Positions 1 to 8,077 of a stretch of 38,237 nt of DNA are shown in pieces. The first letter of the stretch is position 1. Each line of letters begins with the position of its first letter. Position numbers and translations under genes: made by a program. Source of the DNA: Candidatus Yanofskybacteria bacterium RIFCSPLOWO2_02_FULL_45_18 (GTDB lineage Bacteria > Patescibacteriota > Minisyncoccia > 2-02-FULL-40-12 > GWA2-44-9); assembly GCA_001795795.1 (NCBI GenBank), contig MGKV01000014.1:1-38237 (forward strand), in the 5' to 3' direction. The notes under the pieces were generated by a model. That model made no database searches. It was not told the DNA's origin and was given only the letters and a program-made list of their open reading frames with translations.

Positions 1-102
1 TCACCGCGCCAAGCGGAGAGGATTTGTCGGGGGGAAATGCTTGGGCGGTGCTGTGCGCCGCCAACGAAAAAGTCGGTCAATTTTCTGAAAGTCAGATTTT
101 GG

Positions 103-175
103 TGCGCCCGGTAGGATTCGAACCTACGACAATCTCCTTAAGAGGGAGCTGCTCTACCAACTGAGCTACGGGCGC
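103..175 (-). tRNA. tRNA-Lys (anticodon CTT)
   Basis: Reverse complement GCGCCCGTAGCTCAGTTGGTAGAGC...CTCTTAA...GGTTCGAATCCTACCGGGCGC: 7-bp acceptor stem, D-arm, T-arm GGTTCGAATCC, anticodon loop CTCTTAA. Confidence 0.95.
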
Positions 176-195
176 ATTTACTTTTCGTGTACAGT

Positions 196-265
196 GTCCC
201 CGGAGGGAATCGAACCCCCATCAACAGCTTCGAAGGCTGCTGCTTTATCCGTTAAGCTACGGGGA
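196..265 (-). tRNA. tRNA-Arg (anticodon TCG)
   Basis: Reverse complement TCCCCGTAGCTTAACGGATAAAGC...CTTCGAA...GGGTTCGATTCCCTCCGGGGA: acceptor and T-arm intact, anticodon loop CTTCGAA. Confidence 0.93.
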
Positions 266-1406
266 CAGATAGTAGAATCTTTTCAAGCACCCCGAGAACA
301 TATTCTACTTCGTTTTTTGTGGTCTGTCTACCCAGACTAAACCGCAAAGCGTGAAGATATTTCTTTTCGTTGCCGATAGTGACTAATACGTGAGACGGTT
401 CCACCGCTCGAGAAGTACAGGCAGAGCCGGAGCCGGCGCGGATGCCGTATTTATCCAATTCTAAAAGCAGGCGCTCCACATCAGCATCGGGAAATGAGAC
501 GCTGACATTGTTTGACAAACGATGTTCACCAATCGGTCCGTTGATTTTCGCTTCCGGAAAACGCTTCTGCAGTTGGCTGATGAAATAATCGCACAAGCCA
601 GATATTTTGGCGGTTTCTTTTAAGTCAATCCGCTTTATCGCTTCGGCCAAACCGACAATTGCCGGTAAATTTTCCGTACCCGCCCTTAACCCGAACTCCT
701 GTTCCCCGCCAAGTACCAGCGGCCTTAACGTCACCCCGCGGCGCGCATACAATACGCCGACCCCGCGCGGACCGTATATTTTGGAACCGTTGAATGTAAG
801 CAAATCAACCCCCAGATGATTGACATTCATGTCTAGAAATCCAGCCGCTTGGCAGGCATCTACATGGAACAAAACGGGTTTTGTTCCATCAATTTTCAAT
901 CTACAATTTTCAATTTCCAATTTCTTTTTGAATTCTTTGATTAGTTTTCCGATTTTAATTATTGGCTGGATTGTGCCAATCTCGTTGTTGGCATACATCA
1001 CAGATATGAGTTTGATTTTTTCGCTCATTGCTTTTCGCAATTCGTCTAACTTTACAAATCCGGCGCTGTCAACGCCCACAACTACCGCTCTGATTCTTTC
1101 GGCCGGTTTGAGCACCGATTTATGTTCAATGGCGGTTGTAATCATTTCCCCCTTTTTAAGTCCCAGTCCTAAAATAGCCAGGGAGTTGGCTTCGGAACCG
1201 GAACTGGTAAAAATAATCTCTTCGGCGCGCGCGCCTAAAAAACACGCTATCTTAAAACGTGCGCTGTCAACTTCTTCTCGAGCTGACCTTCCCCGGATAT
1301 TGAAAGATGATGGGTTGCCATATTGTTTTAGCGCCCTAGCCATCTCGTTCGCAACCCGACGGTCAACCGGAGTAGCCGCGGCGTTATCCAGATATATCTC
1401 CCCCAT
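252..1406 (-). CDS. cysteine desulfurase (NifS/IscS family)
   Basis: Starts MGEIYLDNAAATPVD; HVDACQ, NGSKIYGPRGVG (PLP-Lys region) and SGSACTS catalytic Cys loop; contains an unusual insertion LEIENCRLKIDGTKP. Confidence 0.93.
   Translation of the reverse strand: MGEIYLDNAAATPVDRRVANEMARALKQYGNPSSFNIRGRSAREEVDSARFKIACFLGARAEEIIFTSSGSEANSLAILGLGLKKGEMITTAIEHKSVLKPAERIRAVVVGVDSAGFVKLDELRKAMSEKIKLISVMYANNEIGTIQPIIKIGKLIKEFKKKLEIENCRLKIDGTKPVLFHVDACQAAGFLDMNVNHLGVDLLTFNGSKIYGPRGVGVLYARRGVTLRPLVLGGEQEFGLRAGTENLPAIVGLAEAIKRIDLKETAKISGLCDYFISQLQKRFPEAKINGPIGEHRLSNNVSVSFPDADVERLLLELDKYGIRAGSGSACTSRAVEPSHVLVTIGNEKKYLHALRFSLGRQTTKNEVEYVLGVLEKILLSVPVA
891..925. repeat. five-heptad array inside the cysteine desulfurase gene
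   Basis: AATTTTC|AATCTAC|AATTTTC|AATTTCC|AATTTCT. Confidence 0.8.
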
Positions 1407-1415
1407 ATTTCAAAA

Positions 1416-2702
1416 TTAAGCTTCGGTGACGCACCGCTTCTCAAGTAACGCAAGAGTTTTTTCATTGACTATCCGCTTACCGATCTGCTCTTTTAAACCG
1501 GCAATGTCAATTTTTGATTCTTCCGGTTGTCCGCGGGCAGATAAAGAATCAATAAAGCTGCCGGTTTCCTTATCAATCTCTTCCGAAGTGGCCAGAATAT
1601 CATTTTCTTTGGCTATTTTATGCAAAATCAAGCTCATATCAACCTGCTTTTCCGCTTCAGCCTGCCAGTCTTTGCGCAACTCGTCCTGTGTTTTTTTGAC
1701 ATGAGCCAAATATAATCCCAGTTCCATGCCTTGGCCATGAAGATGCTCGTCAAAATCAGCCACCATGTTATCCAACTGCCTTTCTACTAAAAATTTTGAG
1801 GGTTTTATTTTGCTTTCTTTGGTAAGCCGCTCCAGTATCTCTACGCGTATGCGCTGTTTTTGTTTAGCTTCTTTCTCTTGCTTTAAACCATTCTCCACGC
1901 TTTCACGAAGCGCCTGCACGGTTTTAAAATTACCCAAGCTTTTGGCAAAGTTGTCATCAAGTTCAGGCAGTTTAACCTTTTGAACCAGATTAATTTTTAC
2001 TTTAAAATCCAGTTTCTTGCCCGCAACCGATTTTTCGTAATAATCGGCGGGGACCGCCAAAGAAAAGGTCTTTTCCTCGCCTTTGCCCATGCCTATCAAC
2101 TGCTCTTCAAAACCGGGGATAAAATTACCTTTGCCAAGAACAAGAGGATGATTTTTGCTCACGCCCCCCTCAATAACTTTTCCTTCTGAAGTAACCTCAA
2201 AATCAATCTCCACCCTGTCGCCCAACTCGGTTGTTCCATCTTTTTGAGATGCCTGGGCACGGGAAGCTCTTAATGTTCCGAGGGCCGTTTCCAGCTCCTC
2301 TCCGCTTACTGATATAGACGTTTTTTTGACTTTTGCCGAAGAAAGGTCGGGGAGATTGATTTCCGGATATACGGCCAGCCGTAGCGAATACCTCAACTTG
2401 CCGGGCGAATTTTCTTCAACTTTAAGGTCTGATGTGTTGATAATATCCAGATTTTTTTCTTCCGAAATACTGGAAAAACTTCCACGCAAAGCATCCTCTA
2501 TGGCGATCTCGCTGATTTTTACCTGATCCGCATACTTTTGGACCAGCTCCTTGGGAGCTTTGCCTGTTCTAAATCCATCTATTTTTAAACTCTGGCTGAC
2601 CTCCCTCCCGGCTTTGTCCAGATATTTTTTTAAATCATCCTCATCCAGTTCAACCGAAAGTTGATACTGGATATCTTCTATTTTTTTCAGAGAATAATGC
2701 AT
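1416..2702 (-). CDS. tig: trigger factor (ribosome-associated chaperone/PPIase)
   Basis: MHYSLKKIEDIQYQLSVELDEDDLKKYLDKAGREVSQSLKIDGFRTGKAPKELV (TF N-domain GFRxGKxP signature), FKBP-like domain; start trimmed from the listed ORF because the N-terminal extension overlaps nusA out of frame. Confidence 0.92.
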   Translation of the reverse strand: MHYSLKKIEDIQYQLSVELDEDDLKKYLDKAGREVSQSLKIDGFRTGKAPKELVQKYADQVKISEIAIEDALRGSFSSISEEKNLDIINTSDLKVEENSPGKLRYSLRLAVYPEINLPDLSSAKVKKTSISVSGEELETALGTLRASRAQASQKDGTTELGDRVEIDFEVTSEGKVIEGGVSKNHPLVLGKGNFIPGFEEQLIGMGKGEEKTFSLAVPADYYEKSVAGKKLDFKVKINLVQKVKLPELDDNFAKSLGNFKTVQALRESVENGLKQEKEAKQKQRIRVEILERLTKESKIKPSKFLVERQLDNMVADFDEHLHGQGMELGLYLAHVKKTQDELRKDWQAEAEKQVDMSLILHKIAKENDILATSEEIDKETGSFIDSLSARGQPEESKIDIAGLKEQIGKRIVNEKTLALLEKRCVTEA

Positions 2703-2703
2703 A

Positions 2704-4020
2704 TTATTGGCTTGAGGAGTTGTCGCCGGCCGTATCCGCTTCTTTTGCCGTATCGCCCGCGGTTGTTTCAACAACCGTAGTGCTTCCCTCTTCTGTTTTT
2801 GTTTCCTTGGCCGCTTCCGGTTCCGCTTCCGTAAAACTAAGATTTTCACGCGGAGAACGGACATCAATTTTCCAGCCGGTCAGTTTGGCGGCTAGTCGGA
2901 CATTCTGTCCTTTTTTACCGATAGCCAAAGAAAATTGGTCATCTGAAACCTCAACCAGCGCATGCTTTCTATTCTCATCTATTAATTCAACATTCAACAC
3001 CTTGGACGGAGAAAGGGCATTGGCGATGAACTCTTTTTCTTTTTCACTCCATAGAATAATATCAATTTTTTCGCCCGACAATTCGTTAATGACGGTCTGG
3101 ACCCTGACTCCTTTTTGACCGACAAGAGAACCGATAGGATCAACCCCATCTTCTGTTGATGCCACCGCAATTTTCGTCCTTGAACCGGCCTCCCGCGCAA
3201 TCGTTTTTATTTCCACGGCGCCGCTATCTATCTCTGGTACTTCCATTTTAAATAATCCTAAAACCAACTTGGGGGATGCGCGCGAAAGAACAATCATCGG
3301 CCCGCGAGAAGAATCATCAACACGCAAAATCATGAATCTTAATCTTTGGCCGATGCGGTAATTATCAGAAAAAATTTGTTCGGTTGGAGGTAATATCGCA
3401 TTAGTTTTGCCCACATCAACAAATACTAATGGCCCTTCCCGTCTTTGAACAGCTCCGCTTACAATTTCGTTCTCACGGCCTTTAAATTCCGAAAATATTG
3501 CTTCTCTTTCCGCCTCGCGCAATTCTTGGATAATAACTTGTTTGGCGGTTTGAGCGGCAATGCGGCCAAAGTCGGTTTTAGATTCCAGCGACTCCATTAT
3601 CTCATCGCCGATTTTAGCGTTTTTCTTTATTTTGAGCGCATCTTCCAGCAATATGTGCTTTTCAGGATTAAACTTTATCTTAATTTCTCTGTCCTCTTCG
3701 TCTTCGCCCGGAATCATGTTAATCCTCTCCCGCATCACCTCTCCCGCCTCTGCATGCTCTTCCAACGCTTTGTGCGGCAAAGAACCGACAATATATCCTT
3801 CCTCATCCACGCCTTCAACCACATAGTGGCTTTGGGTGACCATCAGTTGATTATTTTCAATATCCAGCTTAACCCTGATTATCTGGCCCTTTTTTCCGTA
3901 ATCGCGTTTATAAGCGGCGGCCAGCGCGGCTTCAATCGCTTCCATTATTGTTTTCTCGGGAATGCCCCTCTCTTCGGCTATTTGCTTTATCGCTGACGAA
4001 AATTGTTTTGTGTCAAACAT
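2704..4020 (-). CDS. nusA: transcription termination/antitermination factor NusA
   Basis: N-domain MFDTKQFSSAIKQIAEERGIPEKTIMEAIEAALAAAYKRDYG, S1 domain, KH domains (GSLVGQKGVRVQTVINELSGEKIDII; LAIGKKGQNVRLAAKLTGWKIDV); start trimmed to MFDTKQF. Confidence 0.95.
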   Translation of the reverse strand: MFDTKQFSSAIKQIAEERGIPEKTIMEAIEAALAAAYKRDYGKKGQIIRVKLDIENNQLMVTQSHYVVEGVDEEGYIVGSLPHKALEEHAEAGEVMRERINMIPGEDEEDREIKIKFNPEKHILLEDALKIKKNAKIGDEIMESLESKTDFGRIAAQTAKQVIIQELREAEREAIFSEFKGRENEIVSGAVQRREGPLVFVDVGKTNAILPPTEQIFSDNYRIGQRLRFMILRVDDSSRGPMIVLSRASPKLVLGLFKMEVPEIDSGAVEIKTIAREAGSRTKIAVASTEDGVDPIGSLVGQKGVRVQTVINELSGEKIDIILWSEKEKEFIANALSPSKVLNVELIDENRKHALVEVSDDQFSLAIGKKGQNVRLAAKLTGWKIDVRSPRENLSFTEAEPEAAKETKTEEGSTTVVETTAGDTAKEADTAGDNSSSQ

Positions 4021-4072
4021 GACGATTTTATCTGCGAGGAAGTGAGAAGCAGACGAGCGGTTATAAAAGTCG

Positions 4073-4114
4073 TTACCATGCACTTTCCATAAATTCCCTG
4101 AGAGTGCATGGTAA
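4073..4114 (-). other. leader hairpin of nusA operon
   Basis: Perfect 12-bp inverted repeat TTACCATGCACT (4073-4084) / AGTGCATGGTAA (4103-4114), inside the predicted nusA 5' leader. Confidence 0.6.
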
Positions 4115-4204
4115 GCAACTGTTTCTGTGCTCTTTCGCTTCGCTCACTGCGCGCAGACATTTGCTTATAAAAATGGCGCGCTATCAAGCGAGCCAGTAAA
4201 CTAC

Positions 4205-4234
4205 AGTATAACAAAATCACCACGGTTGTGTCAA
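4205..4234 (-). promoter_or_regulatory. sigma70-type promoter for the nusA-tig-cysteine desulfurase operon
   Basis: Minus strand TTGACA (4234-4229) - 18 nt - TATACT (4210-4205) with extended -10 TGT; nusA starts at 4020, implying a leader of about 180 nt. Confidence 0.75.
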
Positions 4235-4270
4235 ATTGAAATTTTCCTTTACAAAAGGTATTGTTAGAAT

Positions 4271-5440
4271 ATGAAATTGGCGCCAAAATTTACTATTCCA
4301 GAACTTTTTGACCGCTATGTGAAAAACTCCTTTCCCTCTAAAGAAAAGGCTTTTGAAATACTTGCGCAACCGGGACGCACTTTGTATTGGGGTACTGACC
4401 CGACGGGACCCAATCTGCACCTTGGTCATTCAACAAACCTTCTTTTACTTAAAAATCTCATCGCCCACGGCCATCATATTATTTTGCTAATCGGCGACTT
4501 CACGGCACAGATTGGTGACCCCACAGATAGGGATGCCACTCGCCGCCCTTTGTCCGAAAAGGAAATAAAAGAAAATATGCGCGACTATTTGGACCAAGTA
4601 TATAAAATAATTCCCAAGAAGTTTTTTAAGATTGAGTACAATAGTAAATGGTACAAAAAATTCTCATTTAGCGAAGTTATCAAATTAGCTAGCCATGTTA
4701 GCGTACAGCAAATGTTGGCCCGAGATATGTTTCAAGAACGAATTAAAAAAGAGCGCACCATTGGACTACACGAATTTTTATATCCTTTAGTCCAAGGATA
4801 TGACTCGGTAATGCTTAAAGTAGACGGCGAAATTGGCGGAAACGACCAAACTTTCAACATGCTTGTCGGCCGCGACCTTGAGAAAGAACTAGTACGGAAG
4901 GATAAGATGGTGATTGCAACTCTGCTACTAGAAGATCCGACTACGGGCAAAAAAATGATGAATAAAAGCGAAGGCCAGTATATCTCTTTGCGCGATTCAG
5001 CCAGCGATATGTACGGCAAGATTATGGCTATGCCCGACAGTGCTATTCTGCCACTATGGAAATTATGCACCGAGGAATCACTACCAAGCCAAGAAAATAT
5101 ATCCGCTCAACCTAAAACAACCAAAGAGCAGCTCGCCCTGATAATCACACGGATGTATCATGGCGAAAAAGACGCGCAAAGAGTGCGAAAACAATTCCGG
5201 TCAATATTTTCCGAGGGGCAGTTGCCAACCGACATTCCCGAGATAGAAGCCAAAGAGACACTGCTTCAAACTGTAGTGGCGGCTGGGCTGGTGCCTTCAA
5301 TTTCTGAAGGCAAGCGGTTAATAAATCAAGGCGCAATCGCAATAAACGACATTGTGGTAAAAAGATGGGATCAGCCCAACGCCCCCCGCTCGGGCGACAT
5401 CATAAAAATAGGGCCTCATACCTTCAGAAAGATCCGCTAG
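4271..5440 (+). CDS. tyrS: tyrosyl-tRNA synthetase
   Basis: Class I aaRS: GTDPTGPNLHLGHSTN (HIGH), GKKMMNKSEG (KMSKS-like), QGYDSVML, C-terminal S4-like domain (LVPSISEGKRLINQGAIAINDIVV). Confidence 0.93.
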   Translation: MKLAPKFTIPELFDRYVKNSFPSKEKAFEILAQPGRTLYWGTDPTGPNLHLGHSTNLLLLKNLIAHGHHIILLIGDFTAQIGDPTDRDATRRPLSEKEIKENMRDYLDQVYKIIPKKFFKIEYNSKWYKKFSFSEVIKLASHVSVQQMLARDMFQERIKKERTIGLHEFLYPLVQGYDSVMLKVDGEIGGNDQTFNMLVGRDLEKELVRKDKMVIATLLLEDPTTGKKMMNKSEGQYISLRDSASDMYGKIMAMPDSAILPLWKLCTEESLPSQENISAQPKTTKEQLALIITRMYHGEKDAQRVRKQFRSIFSEGQLPTDIPEIEAKETLLQTVVAAGLVPSISEGKRLINQGAIAINDIVVKRWDQPNAPRSGDIIKIGPHTFRKIR

Positions 5441-5478
5441 CAACACTATCGCCATCGCGAGTCGTTAGATTGCCCCGC

Positions 5479-5513
5479 ATCAAAACCCCCGCCTTGGCGG
5501 GGGTTTTGATTTT
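5479..5513. terminator. bidirectional Rho-independent terminator between tyrS and a convergent acidic ORF
   Basis: ATCAAAACCCCCGCC-tt-GGCGGGGGTTTTGAT, 15-bp perfect stem with A/T flanks. Confidence 0.9.
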
Positions 5514-5688
5514 ATGTGGTCTCTTCCTCGGTTTCCTCATCGTCTTCCCACTCTTCATCCTCTTCATCGTCATTCTCTTCATCTTCATCGCCCTCTTCCT
5601 CATCATCCTCCTTTACCTCTTCGTCGTACTTGTAGAAATCATCTTTGTCCTCTTCAAACACGAATCTCCCGTCAAATAACATGTCCAT
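5512..5688 (-). CDS. small, extremely acidic hypothetical protein
   Basis: ORF MDMLFDGRFVFEEDKDDFYKYDEEVKEDDEEEGDEDEENDDEEDEEWEDDEETEEETT ending at a terminator; start chosen at ATG 5688 rather than TTG 5712. Confidence 0.55.
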   Translation of the reverse strand: MDMLFDGRFVFEEDKDDFYKYDEEVKEDDEEEGDEDEENDDEEDEEWEDDEETEEETT

Positions 5689-5803
5689 GGGCCTTTTACT
5701 TGTCGCCCCCAAGGGATCGGCCTAGCGGAACCCATGGCAGTCGGACAAGTAAACAAGTTGATAATATGGATATTGTATTATCGGCAAAATTAAAGTCAAG
5801 TGC

Positions 5804-6295
5804 CTACATGGGTCGCGGCGCCGTGCCACAAATCGCCAAAGCCAGCGCGTCGGCGACATCATCCGGTTTTATTTCGTTTTTGATGCCCAGAATCAGACGA
5901 GCCATTTTTTGAACCTGGTCTTTGTCGGCGCGGCCATAGCCGGTTATGGCCATCTTCACCTCAAGGGGGGTATATTCCGCCAGTTCAATCCCCCGCTCAA
6001 GAATCATCGCGTTTATCATCCCCCTCATCTCGCTTACCGCCATCACGGTTTTCTGGTTTTTAAAGAAAAAAAGTTTCTCCACCACAAAACGGGAGGGTTG
6101 ATGCCGACTGATCAAACCCTCAATTTTTTTCTTGGTATTTCTGAATTGCTCCGCGCTGTCCTTACTTTTATTCTCAATAAGACCATAAGACAAGCAGGTA
6201 ATATTCCGACCGTCAAAACTGACTACGCCATAGCCGATCCGCGTCGTGCCGGGGTCTATGCCGATTATCACCTGATTTTTATTCTTTTGATTCAT
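5804..6295 (-). CDS. ruvC: Holliday junction resolvase RuvC
   Basis: IIGIDPGTTRIGYGVV, FVVEKLFFFKNQKTVMAVSEMRG, DDVADALALAICG; start trimmed to MNQKNKNQ. Confidence 0.93.
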   Translation of the reverse strand: MNQKNKNQVIIGIDPGTTRIGYGVVSFDGRNITCLSYGLIENKSKDSAEQFRNTKKKIEGLISRHQPSRFVVEKLFFFKNQKTVMAVSEMRGMINAMILERGIELAEYTPLEVKMAITGYGRADKDQVQKMARLILGIKNEIKPDDVADALALAICGTAPRPM

Positions 6296-6845
6296 CGGCG
6301 AAATTGGAGTATATCTCCTGGACATCTTCATTGTCGTCCAGCGCGTCAATAAGAATCCGTGCTTGAGCCAAAATCTCGGCATCCGGCGTCAGTCGGTATT
6401 CAACCGGCACGCTCCAGATAATCCCCTCGGAGGCAATCTCCCGCCTGAACATCCAGCTAAAAGACCCCTCGGCTACCATCTTCCCGCCGTGGCGCGCCGC
6501 GATGGTTTTAATTTCGCCGATGGTCCGATTAGTGTTGTCGGTAATTCCAACGACTATCAGTGACACATTCCCCGGCCCCATAACCTCCACCTTAAATTCA
6601 TGGAGCTGGGCGGCGTCTTTCTCCCCGGCCTTTTTAATCGCCCGCTCAATCGTGTTGTTAGGCATATTTAAAGAGCGGGCCGTTTCAATTAATCCTTTTA
6701 ATTTAATATTCGCCTTCGGATCCGGCCCGCCTTCTTTGGCCGCCACGGCAATCGCTTTGCCGAGTTTGCTAAAAAGCTGGCCTTTCTTTTGGTCGCTGAT
6801 GCCTTTCTTGTGTTTTATCTGGCTCCACTTTGAATGCCCTGACAT
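6279..6845 (-). CDS. yebC: YebC/PmpR-family protein
   Basis: MSGHSKWSQIKHKKGISDQKKGQLFSKLGKAIAVAAKEGGPDPKANIKLKGLIETARSLNMPNNTIERAIKK. Confidence 0.94.
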   Translation of the reverse strand: MSGHSKWSQIKHKKGISDQKKGQLFSKLGKAIAVAAKEGGPDPKANIKLKGLIETARSLNMPNNTIERAIKKAGEKDAAQLHEFKVEVMGPGNVSLIVVGITDNTNRTIGEIKTIAARHGGKMVAEGSFSWMFRREIASEGIIWSVPVEYRLTPDAEILAQARILIDALDDNEDVQEIYSNFADESKE

Positions 6846-6849
6846 AGAA

Positions 6850-7869
6850 TTAGCTGAAGAGAGTTTCGTTTTTTGGTTCAATGCCTAAGTGCCGGCATCC
6901 GGCGGTGGTAATTATCCGCCCCTTGGAGGTTCGCGCCAGAAATCCGATTCTCATTAAATACGGCTCATAAACTTCCTCAATAGTGCCCTCCTCTTCAGCT
7001 ATCGCCGCCGCTACGGATTTCAGCCCCACAGGCCCTCCGTCAAAGTTGACAGCAATAGCTTTTAATATCTTACGGTCCGTATTTTCCAAACCGCAACTAT
7101 CAATTTCCAACATGCCAAGGGCTTCCTTGGCAACAATGGCAGTAACACTTTGCATATCCTTTATCTGGGCATAATCTCTCACTCGTTTTAAAAGCCGATT
7201 AGCCACGCGAGGAGTGAACCGCGAAGCGGAAGCGATAACTCCAACGGCTTTTTTGTCTATCTCAACGCCCAACAACATCGCCGAACGGGAAATAATTTTT
7301 TCAACATCATTCTCGTCGTAAAAATCCAGACGAAAATCAATGCCGAACCTTGACCGGAAAGGAGCCGAAAGAAGGGAGATTTTGGTAGTGGCGGCGACTA
7401 AAGTAAATCGCGGAAGATCTATCTGCAAAGTTTTGGCGGCGATTCCTTTGCCGATAATAATGTCCAATTTAAAATTCTCCATTGCCGGATAGATAACCTC
7501 TTCAACGGCTCTGTTGAGCCGATGAACCTCATCAATGAACAAAACATCCCCATCGCCCAAACTGGTTAGAATGGACCCGACATCGCCAGCTTTTTCCAAA
7601 GCCGTTCCGGATGTGATTTTTAAACTTGTTCCCAGCTCTTTGGCAATAAGATACGCTAAAGTCGTTTTACCAAGACCGGAAGGGCCGTGCAATAAAAGAT
7701 GCTCGGCTGGTTCTTTTCTTTTGCGGGCCGCTCCTAATATTATTCTGATATTTTCTTTTATCTTTTCCTGCCCCACATAATCATCAAAGCTCCGAGGGCG
7801 CAAGGTTTGATCTAATATCTGGTCATCAGAACGGCTGACAGGGGTTAATTGTGGCATCTTGACATTCAT
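6850..7869 (-). CDS. ruvB: Holliday junction branch migration helicase RuvB
   Basis: LRPRSFDDYVGQEKIKENIRI, HLLLHGPSGLGKTTLAYLIA (Walker A), DVLFIDEVHRLNRAVEE (Walker B), C-terminal winged-helix. Confidence 0.95.
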   Translation of the reverse strand: MNVKMPQLTPVSRSDDQILDQTLRPRSFDDYVGQEKIKENIRIILGAARKRKEPAEHLLLHGPSGLGKTTLAYLIAKELGTSLKITSGTALEKAGDVGSILTSLGDGDVLFIDEVHRLNRAVEEVIYPAMENFKLDIIIGKGIAAKTLQIDLPRFTLVAATTKISLLSAPFRSRFGIDFRLDFYDENDVEKIISRSAMLLGVEIDKKAVGVIASASRFTPRVANRLLKRVRDYAQIKDMQSVTAIVAKEALGMLEIDSCGLENTDRKILKAIAVNFDGGPVGLKSVAAAIAEEEGTIEEVYEPYLMRIGFLARTSKGRIITTAGCRHLGIEPKNETLFS

Positions 7870-7915
7870 AGCTTTTTTGATTAAAATATAGGCAAGGAAC
7901 GGTTAAATGGGCCTC

Positions 7916-8067
7916 TTTAATCTGTAGGCAATTGGGCAATGTATTCACGTACAGGCCCAATAGGGATACTATCTTAGCCGGGTAGACCGGTGTTCGCTGG
8001 GCTATTCCTCGGAATTATCCTACCTCGGTTTTTTTAATAAAATTGGGGGTCTTGCCTACAGGTTAAA
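7916..8067. other. structured intergenic element (candidate ncRNA or MITE-like element)
   Basis: Arms TTTAATCTGTAGGCAA (7916-7931) / TTGCCTACAGGTTAAA (8052-8067), 16 bp with one G-U on the + strand; internal hairpin TTGGGCAATGTA-ttcacg-TACAGGCCCAA and further potential stems; T7 run at about 8029-8035. Confidence 0.5.
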
Positions 8068-8077
8068 AAGGTTCATG

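Noticed and set aside
3-164. + strand frame ending ...ILVRPVGFEPTTISLRGSCSTN*
   Set aside because: RPVGFEPTT is a well-known artefact of reading tRNA antisense; upstream part could be the 3' end of a real gene but only about 30 codons are visible.
607-1419. Antisense ORFs opposite cysteine desulfurase
   Set aside because: Long open frames on the opposite strand of a clear conserved enzyme; no protein-like motifs. The same applies to most + strand ORFs opposite tig, nusA, pilB, virB4-like, trbL-like and uvrD genes.
4261-4270. TGTTAGAAT as a promoter -10 for tyrS
   Set aside because: It directly abuts the ATG, so the TSS would fall inside the coding sequence; the N-terminal residues look needed for the TyrRS fold.
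5997-6061. Missing ruvA between ruvC and ruvB
   Set aside because: Gene order varies and ruvA may be elsewhere; absence from this window proves nothing.
7916-8067. 6S RNA, SRP RNA, tmRNA or hammerhead/twister ribozyme assignment
   Set aside because: Diagnostic conserved motifs of these classes were not found by eye; left as unassigned.
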